From positions 1-56,529 of the forward strand of contig JAANSK020252606.1 in NCBI GenBank assembly GCA_011763485.2: 56,529 nt of DNA, read 5' to 3'. The position numbers and the translations under genes were made by a program. Below, piece by piece: positions 1 to 7,663 of the stretch. Under the pieces are notes generated by a model, which made no database searches, was not told where the DNA came from, and saw only the letters and a program-made list of their open reading frames with translations. The first letter of the stretch is position 1; every line of letters begins with the position of its first letter. The stretch is from Isoetes engelmannii (lineage: Eukaryota; Streptophyta; Lycopodiopsida; Isoetales; Isoetaceae).

Positions 1-175
1 GGTATCCGTAATCGGTAGTTGATTTGACGCCTGTCGGGCAGTCATGTTGTGTTGCTCTAAAACCGTAATTCATTGTTGACGGCGCGGCGAGAAGTCTGTA
101 TAGTTCTTTCCATGGGAGATGACCTCCCACCCGGCACCTCCCGGTAATGAGAGGTAACTCAGAAGGAGTTTTGAA

Positions 176-358
176 ATGACCAAGTCCGCCATTCGCGCCG
201 CCCTCCGTAACGCCTTCGGCGCTGGCAAGTACCGCATCACCAGCACCGGCGAAATCCACATCCACGGCCAGATGCCCAATAGCATCGTCACCGGCTGGTA
301 TCTGTATGGCTGGATGGGCGATGCCGAGACGATCGCTCGCATCGAATCCCTCGCCTAA
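176..358 (+). CDS. Small IS passenger protein, unknown function (60 aa)
   Basis: A 60-residue ORF inside the ISL3 element, preceded by a good ribosome binding site (AGAAGGAG, 8 bases before the ATG). The sequence is basic at the N-terminus and rich in glycine and isoleucine. No family was recognised. It is followed at 366-390 by a GGCCC/GGGGCC hairpin with a short T-run, so it may be its own transcription unit. It could be a passenger or a regulator of transposition. Confidence 0.5.
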   Translation: MTKSAIRAALRNAFGAGKYRITSTGEIHIHGQMPNSIVTGWYLYGWMGDAETIARIESLA

Positions 359-395
359 ATAGGACAGGCCCTGGAGAAATCCGGGGCCTTTTGCC

Positions 396-641
396 ATGAA
401 CAACTCCGCAAAACGCATCACTGTCTCGCTCGCGGGCTGGCAGCTGTATTTGCTGCCGGGCGACCTGCGCCGGCCGAACATCGACTGGCTTGGCACCGTG
501 CAGCGTGGCGGCAGCGAGACTGGCGCTCTTGGCCGCATCAAGGAGACTGGCCTGCTCGTGCAGGTCAATGCCGGCGTGCTTCGATCCCTGGACCAGCGCA
601 AGGCCGAGGCGGCGCTGGCTGACGCCCTCGCTAAGCAGTGA
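396..641 (+). CDS. Small IS protein translationally coupled to transposase (81 aa)
   Basis: An 81-residue unknown ORF between the terminator-like hairpin at 366-390 and the transposase. Its stop overlaps the transposase start in a GTGA arrangement at 638-641, which implies translational coupling and a role linked to transposition. I recognise no domain. Confidence 0.5.
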   Translation: MNNSAKRITVSLAGWQLYLLPGDLRRPNIDWLGTVQRGGSETGALGRIKETGLLVQVNAGVLRSLDQRKAEAALADALAKQ

Positions 642-1972
642 TCGACTTTCTTCGCCTGCGCGGGCTGAGGCCGGTCCGCGTGGAAGAAAGCGACAACGAC
701 CTGCACGTCTACGCAGAGTCCACCCAGGCCGTGAGCGCCTGCGTCCACTGCGCCTCGCCCACTATCGTCGGCTTCGGCCGGCACGAGCGCCTGGTTCGCG
801 ATCTGCCTGGCCAAGGGCGGCGCGTCGGCATCTACATTGACGGCCGGCGCTTTCGCTGCCGGGCCTGCAGCAAGACTTTCTTCGAGCGCCATGCCGATGT
901 CGATGACGCTCGGGACATGACCAAACGCCTGGTGGACTGGATCGGAAGCCAATCGATCAAGCGCCCCTTTGCGCATGTCGCAGAAGAGACGGGCGTCACC
1001 GAGGGCACGGTGCGGGGCATCTTCGCCGCCTACGTCCAGCAGCTCGGTAGCCAGATCAGATTCGAGACGCCCGAATGGCTGGGCATCGACGAAATCCACA
1101 TCATCAAAAAGCCGCGGGCCGTCATCGGCAATGTCCGCGAAAACACGATCATCGACATGCTGCCCGACCGCAACAAGGCTTCGATCGTGGATTACTTCAC
1201 CCGCATGCCCGATCGGCAGCGAGTGAAGATCGTCACGATGGACATGTGGACGCCGTACCGTGATGCCGCGCGGCTGGTGCTGCCGGGCGCTACCGTCGTC
1301 GTAGACAAGTTTCATGTCGTGCGGATGGCCAACGCCGCGCTGGAGGCCGTGCGCAAGGCCCACAGGGCTGCGCTGACGCCCCAGGCGCGGCGTGGGCTCA
1401 TGCACGATCGTTTCGTGCTGCTCAAGCGCGCTGCGGAGCTTACGGACCGCGACTACCTGCTGCTGTCCGGCTGGACCGCGAACTATCCCGCGCTCAAGGA
1501 CGCCTACGATGCCAAGGAGGCGTTCTTCGGTCTCTACGACTGCACCAGCAGGGTGGAGGCTGAGCAGTATTACGGCGCGTGGGAAAACAGCGTCAGTGAC
1601 GACGTAGCGTGGGCCTTCAAGGATCTGAGGACCGCCATGAAAAACTGGCGGCCGGAGATCCTCAACTACTTCGATCACCGCGTGACCAACGCCTTCATCG
1701 AGTCGATGAACAACCTGATCCGGCTGATGAATCGGATCGGCCGCGGCTACAGCTTCGAGGCTCTCCGCGCTAAGGTGCTGTACACCGACAAGCTCCACAA
1801 GATTCAGCGGCCCAAGTTTGAGCGCAAGCAACGCATCCCCGAAGACGCTATCGGCTACGGCGTTCCGGACGACTCGATGGGCCGTTGGACGCCTCCTGTA
1901 GCCGCTGCCGGCCGCAACCTCGGCACCGACGTAGCAACACTGATCGCGACGTTGGAAGCTGACTCGCTGTAG
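638..1972 (+). CDS. ISL3-family transposase
   Basis: Transposase of 444 aa, normal for ISL3. It starts with GTG overlapping the previous stop codon. The N-terminal zf-ISL3 region holds two CxxC pairs (CVHC and CRAC). A helix-turn-helix follows, then the DDE domain: Asp in LGIDEIHI, Asp in VVDKFHVVR and Glu in FIESMNN. It cuts the element at its inverted repeats and inserts it elsewhere. No interruption is visible and both ends are present, so the element may still be mobile. Confidence 0.92.
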   Translation: MIDFLRLRGLRPVRVEESDNDLHVYAESTQAVSACVHCASPTIVGFGRHERLVRDLPGQGRRVGIYIDGRRFRCRACSKTFFERHADVDDARDMTKRLVDWIGSQSIKRPFAHVAEETGVTEGTVRGIFAAYVQQLGSQIRFETPEWLGIDEIHIIKKPRAVIGNVRENTIIDMLPDRNKASIVDYFTRMPDRQRVKIVTMDMWTPYRDAARLVLPGATVVVDKFHVVRMANAALEAVRKAHRAALTPQARRGLMHDRFVLLKRAAELTDRDYLLLSGWTANYPALKDAYDAKEAFFGLYDCTSRVEAEQYYGAWENSVSDDVAWAFKDLRTAMKNWRPEILNYFDHRVTNAFIESMNNLIRLMNRIGRGYSFEALRAKVLYTDKLHKIQRPKFERKQRIPEDAIGYGVPDDSMGRWTPPVAAAGRNLGTDVATLIATLEADSL

Positions 1973-2007
1973 GCCCGTATCAACCATCATTTACGGATAC
2001 CCAAAAA

Positions 2008-2031
2008 AACGCCCCATACTACCGGGGCGTC
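2008..2031 (-). terminator. Minus-strand rho-independent terminator
   Basis: ACGCCCC and GGGGCGT pair around a short loop. On the minus strand the stem is followed by seven T. It would stop antisense transcription entering the IS from the replication region. Confidence 0.6.
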
Positions 2032-2144
2032 GATTCGAGCTTGATGCAACCCGGCTGGCAGGCCGGAACATCCCACGCACGACCTTTAGGGGGCCGTTCG
2101 AGTCTGGGAATGCTAACACAGCATGGCCCCCCGAAAGGACCCGC

Positions 2145-3212
2145 GTGAGCCCCAACAACAACGACAAGGACGCCTCAAGCATCGGCGATCTACTGCCGCA
2201 GCCCCCCAGCCGCATCGTCACCCGCGACACCAAGATCGAGGTCATCGACTACCGCTCCGGCAACGTGCCGGCCTACGTGCGCGAGCTGGTCGCTGCACAC
2301 ATGGCGATGGAAGAAGACGCCATGAGTGCCGGCGCGATCGGCTACATGGCCCGCGGCCTGGTCAACGCCAGCATGCCGTACAAGGACCCCAAGGCCGACG
2401 TGTTCAAGCGCGAGAACGGCAACTACTCGCTGCGCATTGTCGCCGGCTACGAAGGTGGCATTCCCTACGGCGTCTACCCCCGCCTGCTGATGCTCTGGAT
2501 TACCAGCGAGGCCAAGCGCACGGGCAGCCCCGTCATTGAGCTGGGCGAATCACTCTCGCAGTTTCTGCGCAATGTCCTCGAACTGAAGAACATCACCGGC
2601 GGCCCTCGCGGCACCGGCACCCGCGTCGTGGAACAGATGAAACGACTGTTCGGCGCGATGGTGACGCTGCGCTACGAAGAGAAGAAGACCGGCGCCAAGG
2701 GCCAGACACGCAACTTCGCCCTGAACAACATCCTGATCGCGGACTCGGTGCGCTTGCGCGACGCCGATGGTTACGACTTGTGGGAGCCCCAGCGTCCCGA
2801 GGACGCCGGAGCCTGGAAGTCCAACGTCCGTCTCAACGCGAACTTCTTCAAGGAGATCGTGGACCGGCCGGTACCGCTCGATGTCCGAGGCTACAAGGCC
2901 CTGCGCGGCTCACCGCTGGCGATGGATCTGTATGTCTGGCTCGGCTACCGCATGAGCTACCTGCAACGCCGTACCTGGCCGATTCCCTGGGAGGTCCTGA
3001 TGATGCAGTTCGGATCAGGCTACGCCACCAGCGAACAAGGGACCCGCGATTTCAAGAAAAACTTCCTGACCGCACTCAAGAAGGTCACGGTGATCTACGA
3101 CCAGCTCAGGTTCGAGGTCACACCACGCGGGATCGTGCTCAAGCCCTCTCCGACCCCGATTGCGCAAACCCCCAGCGCGCTCGTCCAGCGCGAGCTGTTC
3201 ACGAGCAAATAA
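2145..3212 (+). CDS. repA: Plasmid replication initiator, RepA_C family
   Basis: Initiator protein of 355 aa. The GTG start is preceded by GAAAGGA. The middle and C-terminal parts resemble the plasmid-encoded RepA_C family (Pfam 04796): a stretch around MLWITSEAKRTG, the segment ITGGPRGTGTRVVEQMKRLF, and the late stretch SPLAMDLYVWLGYRM followed by an aromatic-rich winged-helix-like region. It is expected to bind the iterons directly downstream (3234-3876), open the AT-rich region and load the replisome. It stands alone in its operon, with oriV immediately 3', the usual arrangement. Assignment to an incompatibility group is not possible from sequence alone. Confidence 0.88.
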   Translation: MSPNNNDKDASSIGDLLPQPPSRIVTRDTKIEVIDYRSGNVPAYVRELVAAHMAMEEDAMSAGAIGYMARGLVNASMPYKDPKADVFKRENGNYSLRIVAGYEGGIPYGVYPRLLMLWITSEAKRTGSPVIELGESLSQFLRNVLELKNITGGPRGTGTRVVEQMKRLFGAMVTLRYEEKKTGAKGQTRNFALNNILIADSVRLRDADGYDLWEPQRPEDAGAWKSNVRLNANFFKEIVDRPVPLDVRGYKALRGSPLAMDLYVWLGYRMSYLQRRTWPIPWEVLMMQFGSGYATSEQGTRDFKKNFLTALKKVTVIYDQLRFEVTPRGIVLKPSPTPIAQTPSALVQRELFTSK

Positions 3213-3233
3213 GCCTGCCGGCGGGTCGATTTA

Positions 3234-3876
3234 CGCAGAAGAACTCCCGCGAATTCGGTTTTCTGCTTTTCGTGCATGCAAATATAGCGATCTTGCATGC
3301 ACGAATCTCCGGTGGCTGCGCAGAAGAACTCCCGGAAATTCACAGGTGCACCTTTCCGAAGGTCCATTCTTTTCCGATAGTTACGCAGAAGAACTCCCGG
3401 AACATGCGAATTGTTCTCATCTTCCGTTGCGCTCCGTCGACGCAGCCGCTTGGCCGTACAGCCGCAGGTCGATGACTGCGCAGAAGAACTCCCGTTCGCT
3501 GAGAATCATTCTCGTTAGCGTAACAGGCGGGTCCTGCCCCACCCGCCCCAGGTCGCCCCCTTCGGCAATCTGGCCGCCGCGCAGGCCCTCCGCTGCTGTT
3601 CTCCGAGCTGAGAGCCCACCCTGCCCCTTTCACGCCCCCAGATCCGCCTCCCTGGCCCCGATCCGGGCTTGTGCAGGCTCGTCCATACGCCCCGATGCAC
3701 CAGCGCACGGAAAGCGGTGGATAAGCCTGTGAGTAGCGAGACTTATCCACGAAGAAGAACTCCCGCGACAAATCACTGGGCATATCAAATACTTGGAACA
3801 CTATTGGCGTTTCAGCTGCGCAGAAGAACTCCCGGAGCCCTGCGCAGAAGAACTCCCGCGTGGGAGTTCTTCTTCT
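3234..3876 (+). repeat. Iterons CGCAGAAGAACTCCCG
   Basis: 16-bp copies at 3234-3249, 3319-3334, 3384-3399, 3479-3494, 3750-3765 (one base different, next to a DnaA box), 3819-3834 and 3843-3858. A degenerate inverted copy lies at 3861-3876, so the last two form a large palindrome able to pair as a hairpin. Spacing of the first copies is irregular (65-95 bp), unlike the tight 22-bp arrays of many iteron plasmids. Confidence 0.9.
3269..3305. promoter_or_regulatory. Inverted repeat inside oriV
   Basis: Perfect 13-bp arms TTCGTGCATGCAA and TTGCATGCACGAA around an 11-bp centre. It shares the core TGCATGCAA with the inverted repeat before the parD-like gene (17559-17585), so one regulator may see both. 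Confidence 0.6.
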
Positions 3877-4002
3877 GGCTCTAACATCATGATTTCACTG
3901 CTGATTCAGGCATTTTGCCAGACGCGCCCCTGTATTTAAAAGCTTTACCTGTAGTTAAAACCTGTAGTAGGGCGGCACTTTTTGTTGATAACTCAACGAT
4001 TT

Positions 4003-4225
4003 GCTGGCCGTGCTGGGTGGCTGTCGCCACCCAAAAGGACAAGGCCGCTGGGCGGCCTTGAAGCAAGTCTGGAACAGCAACCATCAACAGCAGGTCGCTT
4101 CGCTCCCCAATCGGACCCTCCGGGAGGCTCTCGCGCTGTAGCGGGGGCTACGCCCCCCACTCGGCTATCGCCGAGCGGCGCCCCCCCCAGTCGCTTCGCT
4201 CCGGTTGCCGAGAAGAAGTAGCGCT
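4003..4225 (+). other. Hairpin-rich intergenic region
   Basis: No credible gene. Several strong hairpins stand in a row: TGGGTGGC/GCCACCCA (4015-4034), AAGGCCGC/GCGGCCTT (4041-4059), GCGGGGGC and CTCGGCTA/CGCCGAG further on. They could be terminators ending repA/oriV transcription, or a single-strand structure. An open frame across it has no ribosome binding site and is composed of low-complexity hairpins. Confidence 0.4.
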
Positions 4226-4301
4226 CTGTTCACCCTTGTGCGAGTCTGAACCGGCCCGCTCCCGGCCACCAGTGTCGGTTCGCTCAGGAATCGCCGCCAG
4301 G

Positions 4302-4315
4302 TTGCACATGTGCAA
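4302..4315. repeat. 14-bp palindrome TTGCACATGTGCAA, copy 1
   Basis: Exact palindrome. It lies 28 bp before the first GTAGCA operator of the WGR gene. Confidence 0.85.
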
Positions 4316-4342
4316 TTCCGTGCCGAGGTCAGACCAAGGGCC

Positions 4343-4405
4343 GTAGCATGTTCTGCTATCTGTAACTTTTCCTGCTACAGTCGAGGCATTAGCACTTCCT
4401 GCTAC
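4343..4405. promoter_or_regulatory. Three tandem GTAGCA-N5-TGCTAC operators
   Basis: 17-bp sites GTAGCATGTTCTGCTAT (4343-4359), GTAACTTTTCCTGCTAC (4362-4378) and TTAGCACTTCCTGCTAC (4389-4405). The right half is best conserved. Single sites of the same kind lie at 26015-26031 and 34756-34772. Proposed ligand is the HigA-like protein encoded at 26102-26413, because one site precedes its own gene. Confidence 0.7.
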
Positions 4406-4410
4406 GGCCC

Positions 4411-4656
4411 ATGCAGATCCTCCACTGGCAGACCTCCACTCGCTTCTACCACGCCGAACTGAGCGAGGACCTGTTTGCGTCTCATGTGCTGGAACTGAGC
4501 TGGGGCGGCCGAGGGCGCCGCCCGCATGGTCGCATCACCCATCCGTTCGGCACGCTCCGTGAAGCCGTTACGGCACTGCTCGCCGTCGAGCGCCGAAGGG
4601 CGTCGCGCGGTTATTCCCTGGTGTTCGAGGTTCCCCATGATCCAAGTCGTCATTGA
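4411..4656 (+). CDS. WGR-domain protein
   Basis: An 81-aa protein that is essentially one WGR domain: FYHAELSEDLF, then LSWGGRGRR in the place of the WGR signature, GR, and a helix around TLREAVTALL. WGR domains bind nucleic acid and occur alone on many plasmids. The ATG follows directly on three tandem GTAGCA-type operators with no strong ribosome binding site, so the message may be nearly leaderless. Overlaps the next ORF by 20 bp. Confidence 0.7.
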   Translation: MQILHWQTSTRFYHAELSEDLFASHVLELSWGGRGRRPHGRITHPFGTLREAVTALLAVERRRASRGYSLVFEVPHDPSRH

Positions 4657-4840
4657 CCTGTCTCGCGCGTCGGCCGCCGAAGCGGCGCGCTTCTTCTCGA
4701 TGCCCGGCGTAGGCCGGGCTGTCGATGCGTTGTCCCATCCTGCCGCCGATGCGGCTGTAAACCTACAGCTGCTGACGCCAGATCCTGGGGCTTCGCCCCC
4801 GGCTCCGGCCTTTAGCCATGTTCGAGTCGATCGTTACTGA
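4637..4840 (+). CDS. Hypothetical small protein
   Basis: A 67-residue ORF that starts inside the end of the WGR gene (20-bp overlap), suggesting coupled translation. N-terminal half MIQVVIDLSRASAAEAARFF looks protein-like. The rest is alanine- and proline-rich. Function unknown. Confidence 0.45.
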   Translation: MIQVVIDLSRASAAEAARFFSMPGVGRAVDALSHPAADAAVNLQLLTPDPGASPPAPAFSHVRVDRY

Positions 4841-4854
4841 CCGAGGACACGCCG

Positions 4855-5271
4855 ATGTCGCTCTCTCAATCCGCGCTTCGATTGATGGCCGGCGATCTAC
4901 AGGGAGCGGCGATGTTTGTCAGCCTGCTGCCAGACGATGTGCTGCTGACTTTTCCAGGCAAGCTCCGAGGTATGAAGGACCTGGCCTACAGCCGAATGCT
5001 GCGTGATCCCGACGAGTTCATGCGGTTCAAGATCCCAACGCCGCTGGAACCCTTGTCCGTCGAACGGTTCCGTTCCCTGGTGGATGCCTGCCTGAACGAT
5101 CAAATGGATGCCCTCAATCACCAGATCGAGGGATTGAACCTTCAGGAGGCCTACGTGATCTTCTCTAGCGCTGGCCGACTGATTGAGGCCGCGAATGCCC
5201 GGCCCTTGCTGAAAGGTGCGACCGTCCGGGTGTCGCACGAGAAACCCCTGAGTCAGTCAGAGCTTTTCTGA
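4855..5271 (+). CDS. Hypothetical protein (138 aa)
   Basis: Starts 15 bp after the previous stop with GAGGA upstream of the ATG, so it is probably the third gene of the WGR operon. Mostly helical by composition, no signal peptide or membrane segment, no recognised family. Confidence 0.6.
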   Translation: MSLSQSALRLMAGDLQGAAMFVSLLPDDVLLTFPGKLRGMKDLAYSRMLRDPDEFMRFKIPTPLEPLSVERFRSLVDACLNDQMDALNHQIEGLNLQEAYVIFSSAGRLIEAANARPLLKGATVRVSHEKPLSQSELF

Positions 5272-5633
5272 TTGCCGTTCTACGCTTCTGGACGCTTGTT
5301 GCGGTCTGATGCCGGCAAGTACGGGTAACTTCAGCTATTTTCGTTTTGGCGAGTCCAACGCATCCTTTCGCACGTATCTGTAGATACTTTTGATGGGTGT
5401 GAACAGGTGTTCCCCTCTAAGGACAGCCTGTGTGAACTGGCGCACAATTGCGCGGAATGTGGTGGTCTAATGCGGCGGTCTTCGTGATAACAGCAACAAA
5501 AGTATGGGCGGCGTCTGACGACGCACGGTGCGCGCCTCCGCTGCGCGTCGGTCGAGCCGCATTGCGTCTCGCCCCTATCGGGCTTTCCCCCTCGCCTTTG
5601 CGCGGTCCCCGCGCTCGCTGGACAACGTGATTC
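5272..5633 (+). promoter_or_regulatory. Intergenic region with leader-like structure
   Basis: Contains a GTATCT/AGATAC palindrome near 5376 and, at about 5563-5582, the box TCTCGCCCC-N-TATCGGGCT. The latter resembles TCTCGCCCCTTCGGGCT upstream of the two family D leaders. It probably is the regulatory leader of the gene at 5634. Short open frames here look spurious. Confidence 0.4.
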
Positions 5634-6239
5634 GTGGCCACCACGCCAAACGCTGACGCCCTTGCCAAATCACGCACGTTCCTGACGGCACCGCGCGCCG
5701 AAGCGGTCGCGAAGTACCCGGACCTGGCAAAGGCTTTCGACATCCGCGACGAGCTGCAGAGAATCGCCGCCGACGCCAAGCCAATCAATCCCACGGTCAA
5801 GATCCAGGTCGAGAACACGATCCAGAAGTCGGTTGCAGCCGCACTCACGCGCGGCAACGAACCGACCATCGGCGAACGCACGCCGGATCAAGTCCGGTTC
5901 CAGGTTGCTTACGCCTCAGCCGAGCACGTCGCTGGTGTCCGCCGGATCAATCCCGAGTCGACACTGAACATCAGCAAGGAACACCGCGACGTGCTGATTC
6001 AGCACGCCGAGCGTTCCATCAAGGTGCCGGTCAATGCGCAGCGGCCCGAGCTGACCGCCGAAGTCCACACGCGCGCCCGCGAAACCGCCGGCCTTGTCGG
6101 CCTGCTCGATCTACCCAAGACCGACAACCCGTTCAAGGCAGAACCCCTGCAAAACGCCTACGCGCAGCAGCAGAACGAGCAACGCGACCGCCAGCAGCTC
6201 GCCCAGCGCAGTCAGCAGCGCGGCTTCGACCGCAGCTGA
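5634..6239 (+). CDS. Protein with the C-terminal domain of the zeta/KfrB fusion
   Basis: A 201-aa protein with GTG start (no clear ribosome binding site). From about residue 15 to 170 it aligns by eye with residues about 315-475 of the zeta/KfrB protein at 18033-19565: a shared FLT..RA...P.L..AF segment, an NP-rich segment, the DQVRFQVA/DAVQYQVA block, an NPE/NPER block, and the EHRDVLI/EHRRIIV block. The last 40 residues of both are Gln/Arg-rich tails. Known from sequence: the two are paralogous in this domain. Inferred: a partner or competitor of the fusion protein in the same complex. Confidence 0.75.
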   Translation: MATTPNADALAKSRTFLTAPRAEAVAKYPDLAKAFDIRDELQRIAADAKPINPTVKIQVENTIQKSVAAALTRGNEPTIGERTPDQVRFQVAYASAEHVAGVRRINPESTLNISKEHRDVLIQHAERSIKVPVNAQRPELTAEVHTRARETAGLVGLLDLPKTDNPFKAEPLQNAYAQQQNEQRDRQQLAQRSQQRGFDRS

Positions 6240-6245
6240 TCCCGA

Positions 6246-6283
6246 CCTCCGGGCCTCCGGGCCTCCGGGCCTCCGGGCCTCCG
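6246..6283 (+). repeat. Tandem 8-bp repeat CCTCCGGG
   Basis: Four full units and a partial fifth, directly after a stop codon. Looks like slippage-prone sequence. It opens the leader of the next small gene. Confidence 0.8.
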
Positions 6284-6478
6284 TTTCATCGGGTTCGCAC
6301 TGTGTCCGCGAGACTAGACCTGCGCGCGTCGCGCGCCACGGATCGGCAATGCCTTGAGGGCTTCCGCATCGACGGCGGCTGAATCCGCCGACGAGCGGGG
6401 AGCCGCTCACCGAGGGCGCACTTCCACTGCATCGCAGGTTCAATCTCCGCGCATTGCATCACCGACCGGAGAGCCACG
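6284..6478 (+). promoter_or_regulatory. Structured leader (singleton) with CGACGG hairpin
   Basis: Hairpin CGGCGG (6373-6378) with CCGCCG (6385-6390), flanked by ATCGA and ACGAGCGGGGA as in the other leaders. It ends 89 bp before the ATG at 6479. Ribosome binding site CCGGAGAG. Confidence 0.6.
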
Positions 6479-6628
6479 ATGACCTCAAATAACCCGCCGC
6501 CGTCCACCCGCCGCCGTATCCTGACGGGCGACATCTTGCGCAAGGGCGGCGCCCACGGCCCATCCCGCAAGGCAATGCGCTCGCAGGCCAAACGCGAGCT
6601 GCAGAAATCGGCACACAGGGACACCTAG
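6479..6628 (+). CDS. Small basic protein (49 aa)
   Basis: Short gene with ribosome binding site CCGGAGAG. The product has about 25 percent Arg+Lys (RRRILTGDILRKGGAHG, RKAMRSQAKRE), so it may bind nucleic acid or act as an RNA-polymerase/ribosome-associated peptide. It would be missed by a 60-codon cut-off. The leader hairpin upstream makes it credible. Confidence 0.5.
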   Translation: MTSNNPPPSTRRRILTGDILRKGGAHGPSRKAMRSQAKRELQKSAHRDT

Positions 6629-6926
6629 CCGTCACCGAGATTGCACATGTGCAATCTTCACGGCGGACTCAACAGGCGGACCAAGCTGCCGTCATGGACG
6701 CCCTGAACGGCGGCCATTCTATGCTTGCAAGCAGGAAATGTTACATGTGGAACAGGCTATCTGCTTGATTTACCTCACAACGCCTTGTGGATAAGTGCAG
6801 GGTACTTGCGCCTATGCAAAAGGCGAGCGACATCGAGCCGTCGCCCGCCATTCCACGGTCCTACACGCTGTTGCACGCTCTCTTGCTCGGTACGATGCAG
6901 GTTACGAACACCTGCACACGATAGAT
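6629..6926. other. Intergenic region with palindrome copy 2 and a DnaA box
   Basis: No convincing gene. Holds TTGCACATGTGCAA at 6641-6654, a perfect 9-bp DnaA box TGTGGATAA at 6786-6794, and a GCAGGT/ACCTGC hairpin (6899-6916) next to the end of the minus-strand gene. Could be a second initiation or assembly site. Evidence is thin. Confidence 0.4.
6641..6654. repeat. 14-bp palindrome TTGCACATGTGCAA, copy 2
   Basis: Exact copy, 13 bp after the stop codon of the small basic protein gene. Confidence 0.85.
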
Positions 6927-7340
6927 TCACGGCACAACCACACCTCTGACCTGATACAGCGCGATTTGTTCGCCTTCGCCGTCTTCGCGCCTCAGATCCA
7001 GCAACGCCGCCCGAGTGCGCGAATCCCAGGTCATCTGGCCGCGAAACGGACGATTCATGAGCAGGTACCGGCAGCCCTCGAAAGCCACATCGAGGTCCGC
7101 CACCGCTTCCGTCTGCCGCGCCTTGGCGGTGCCGGTGAACCGGCACCCGTTGAGGCTACGACCCTCGACACGTCCGGCCTGGTCGACGGTAAACGCCGTG
7201 ACCTGTTCCGAGTACGCCACAGGATCGACCGAAGAGGCGTACTCGATCCGGCCCAACCAGCGACCTGCAAGCGGCGAATCGCCATCCTGCGCAAGGACCG
7301 CGCTCGAGGCCAGGCACAGCGAAAGGACGAGATTGCGCAT
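6927..7340 (-). CDS. Secreted hypothetical protein
   Basis: A 137-aa protein with a classical signal peptide (MRNLVLSLCLASSAVLAQ, cleavage likely after Ala-Gln region). The mature part has alternating beta-type pattern and two cysteines, GRWLGRIEY near the start suggesting a small beta-barrel (lipocalin-like) periplasmic protein. This is inference. Ribosome binding site CGGGAG. Transcribed divergently from the family E leader and the gene at 7664. Confidence 0.6.
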   Translation of the reverse strand: MRNLVLSLCLASSAVLAQDGDSPLAGRWLGRIEYASSVDPVAYSEQVTAFTVDQAGRVEGRSLNGCRFTGTAKARQTEAVADLDVAFEGCRYLLMNRPFRGQMTWDSRTRAALLDLRREDGEGEQIALYQVRGVVVP

Positions 7341-7444
7341 ACGAACTCCCGGTCGTGGCCGGTGCGATCCGGCGTTTGATCCGAAATCGGCAGAACCCCA
7401 ACCGACCTTGAGGCCGCCTGTCGGCGCTGACAGACCGTTCGTAG

Positions 7445-7663
7445 TTGCACATGTGCAACGGGTCGGTCGGCCTGCGGCCGTTGCCTCGAACAGCTGCTCC
7501 GGGGGCGTCAGGCGTCAAGCCCCGCATCGACGGCTGCTGCGCAGCCGACGAGCGAGGCTGTGACCCCCTCCTAACCCCCCGGTGCTCCCGGTTGCCCGTG
7601 AGCGCGATCGCGCCGTCTGCGCGAGTCGCGCCGGTTTTTCACTCACATCTGGAGGGTTTGGGC
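7445..7663 (+). promoter_or_regulatory. Structured leader, family E copy 1
   Basis: Begins with exact palindrome copy 3 (7445-7458). Hairpin CGGCTGC (7531-7537) with GCAGCCG (7541-7547) flanked by ATCGA and ACGAGCGAGGCTGTGACCC. A second GCGCGATCGCGCC/GAGTCGCGCC region follows. Ends in ribosome binding site TGGAGGG. Homologous along its length to 34862-35116. Confidence 0.75.

Larger units (their letters stand above)
1..2001 (+). mobile_element. ISL3-family insertion sequence, apparently whole
   Basis: The left end reads GGTATCCGTAATCGG at base 1. The right end, read in reverse complement from 2001, gives GGTATCCGTAAATGA. Over 21 bp the ends match at 17 positions, so these are the terminal inverted repeats. 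Inside lie two small ORFs and an ISL3-type transposase. The right end abuts CAAAAAAA, a candidate 8-bp target duplication, but the left copy lies outside the window. That the window starts on the IS end may reflect a sequence break at a repeat. Confidence 0.85.
3234..3990 (+). other. Iteron-type origin of replication (oriV)
   Basis: This interval holds seven direct iterons, one inverted iteron, two DnaA boxes (GTGGATAA 3717-3724 and TTATCCAC 3743-3750), a 13-bp inverted repeat (arms 3269-3281 and 3293-3305), and an AT-rich segment at 3929-3970. The AT-rich segment has tandem 13-mers CCTGTATTTAAAA (3929-3941) and CCTGTAGTTAAAA (3948-3960) and a partial third (3961-3970). Together with the adjacent initiator gene this is a complete-looking origin. 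No credible gene lies here. Confidence 0.9.

Noticed and set aside
3160-3732. 190-codon open frame across oriV
   Set aside because: It overlaps the end of repA and runs through iterons and DnaA boxes, has no ribosome binding site and a composition set by the repeats.
3982-4221. 79-codon plus-strand frame after oriV
   Set aside because: No ribosome binding site; built from hairpin arms and Pro/Ala/Arg low complexity.
5448-5630. 60-codon frame before the gene at 5634
   Set aside because: Lies within the structured leader, no ribosome binding site, protein unlike neighbours.
6629-6926. Region as oriT
   Set aside because: No relaxase or nic-like motif nearby; the evidence is only a palindrome and a DnaA box.
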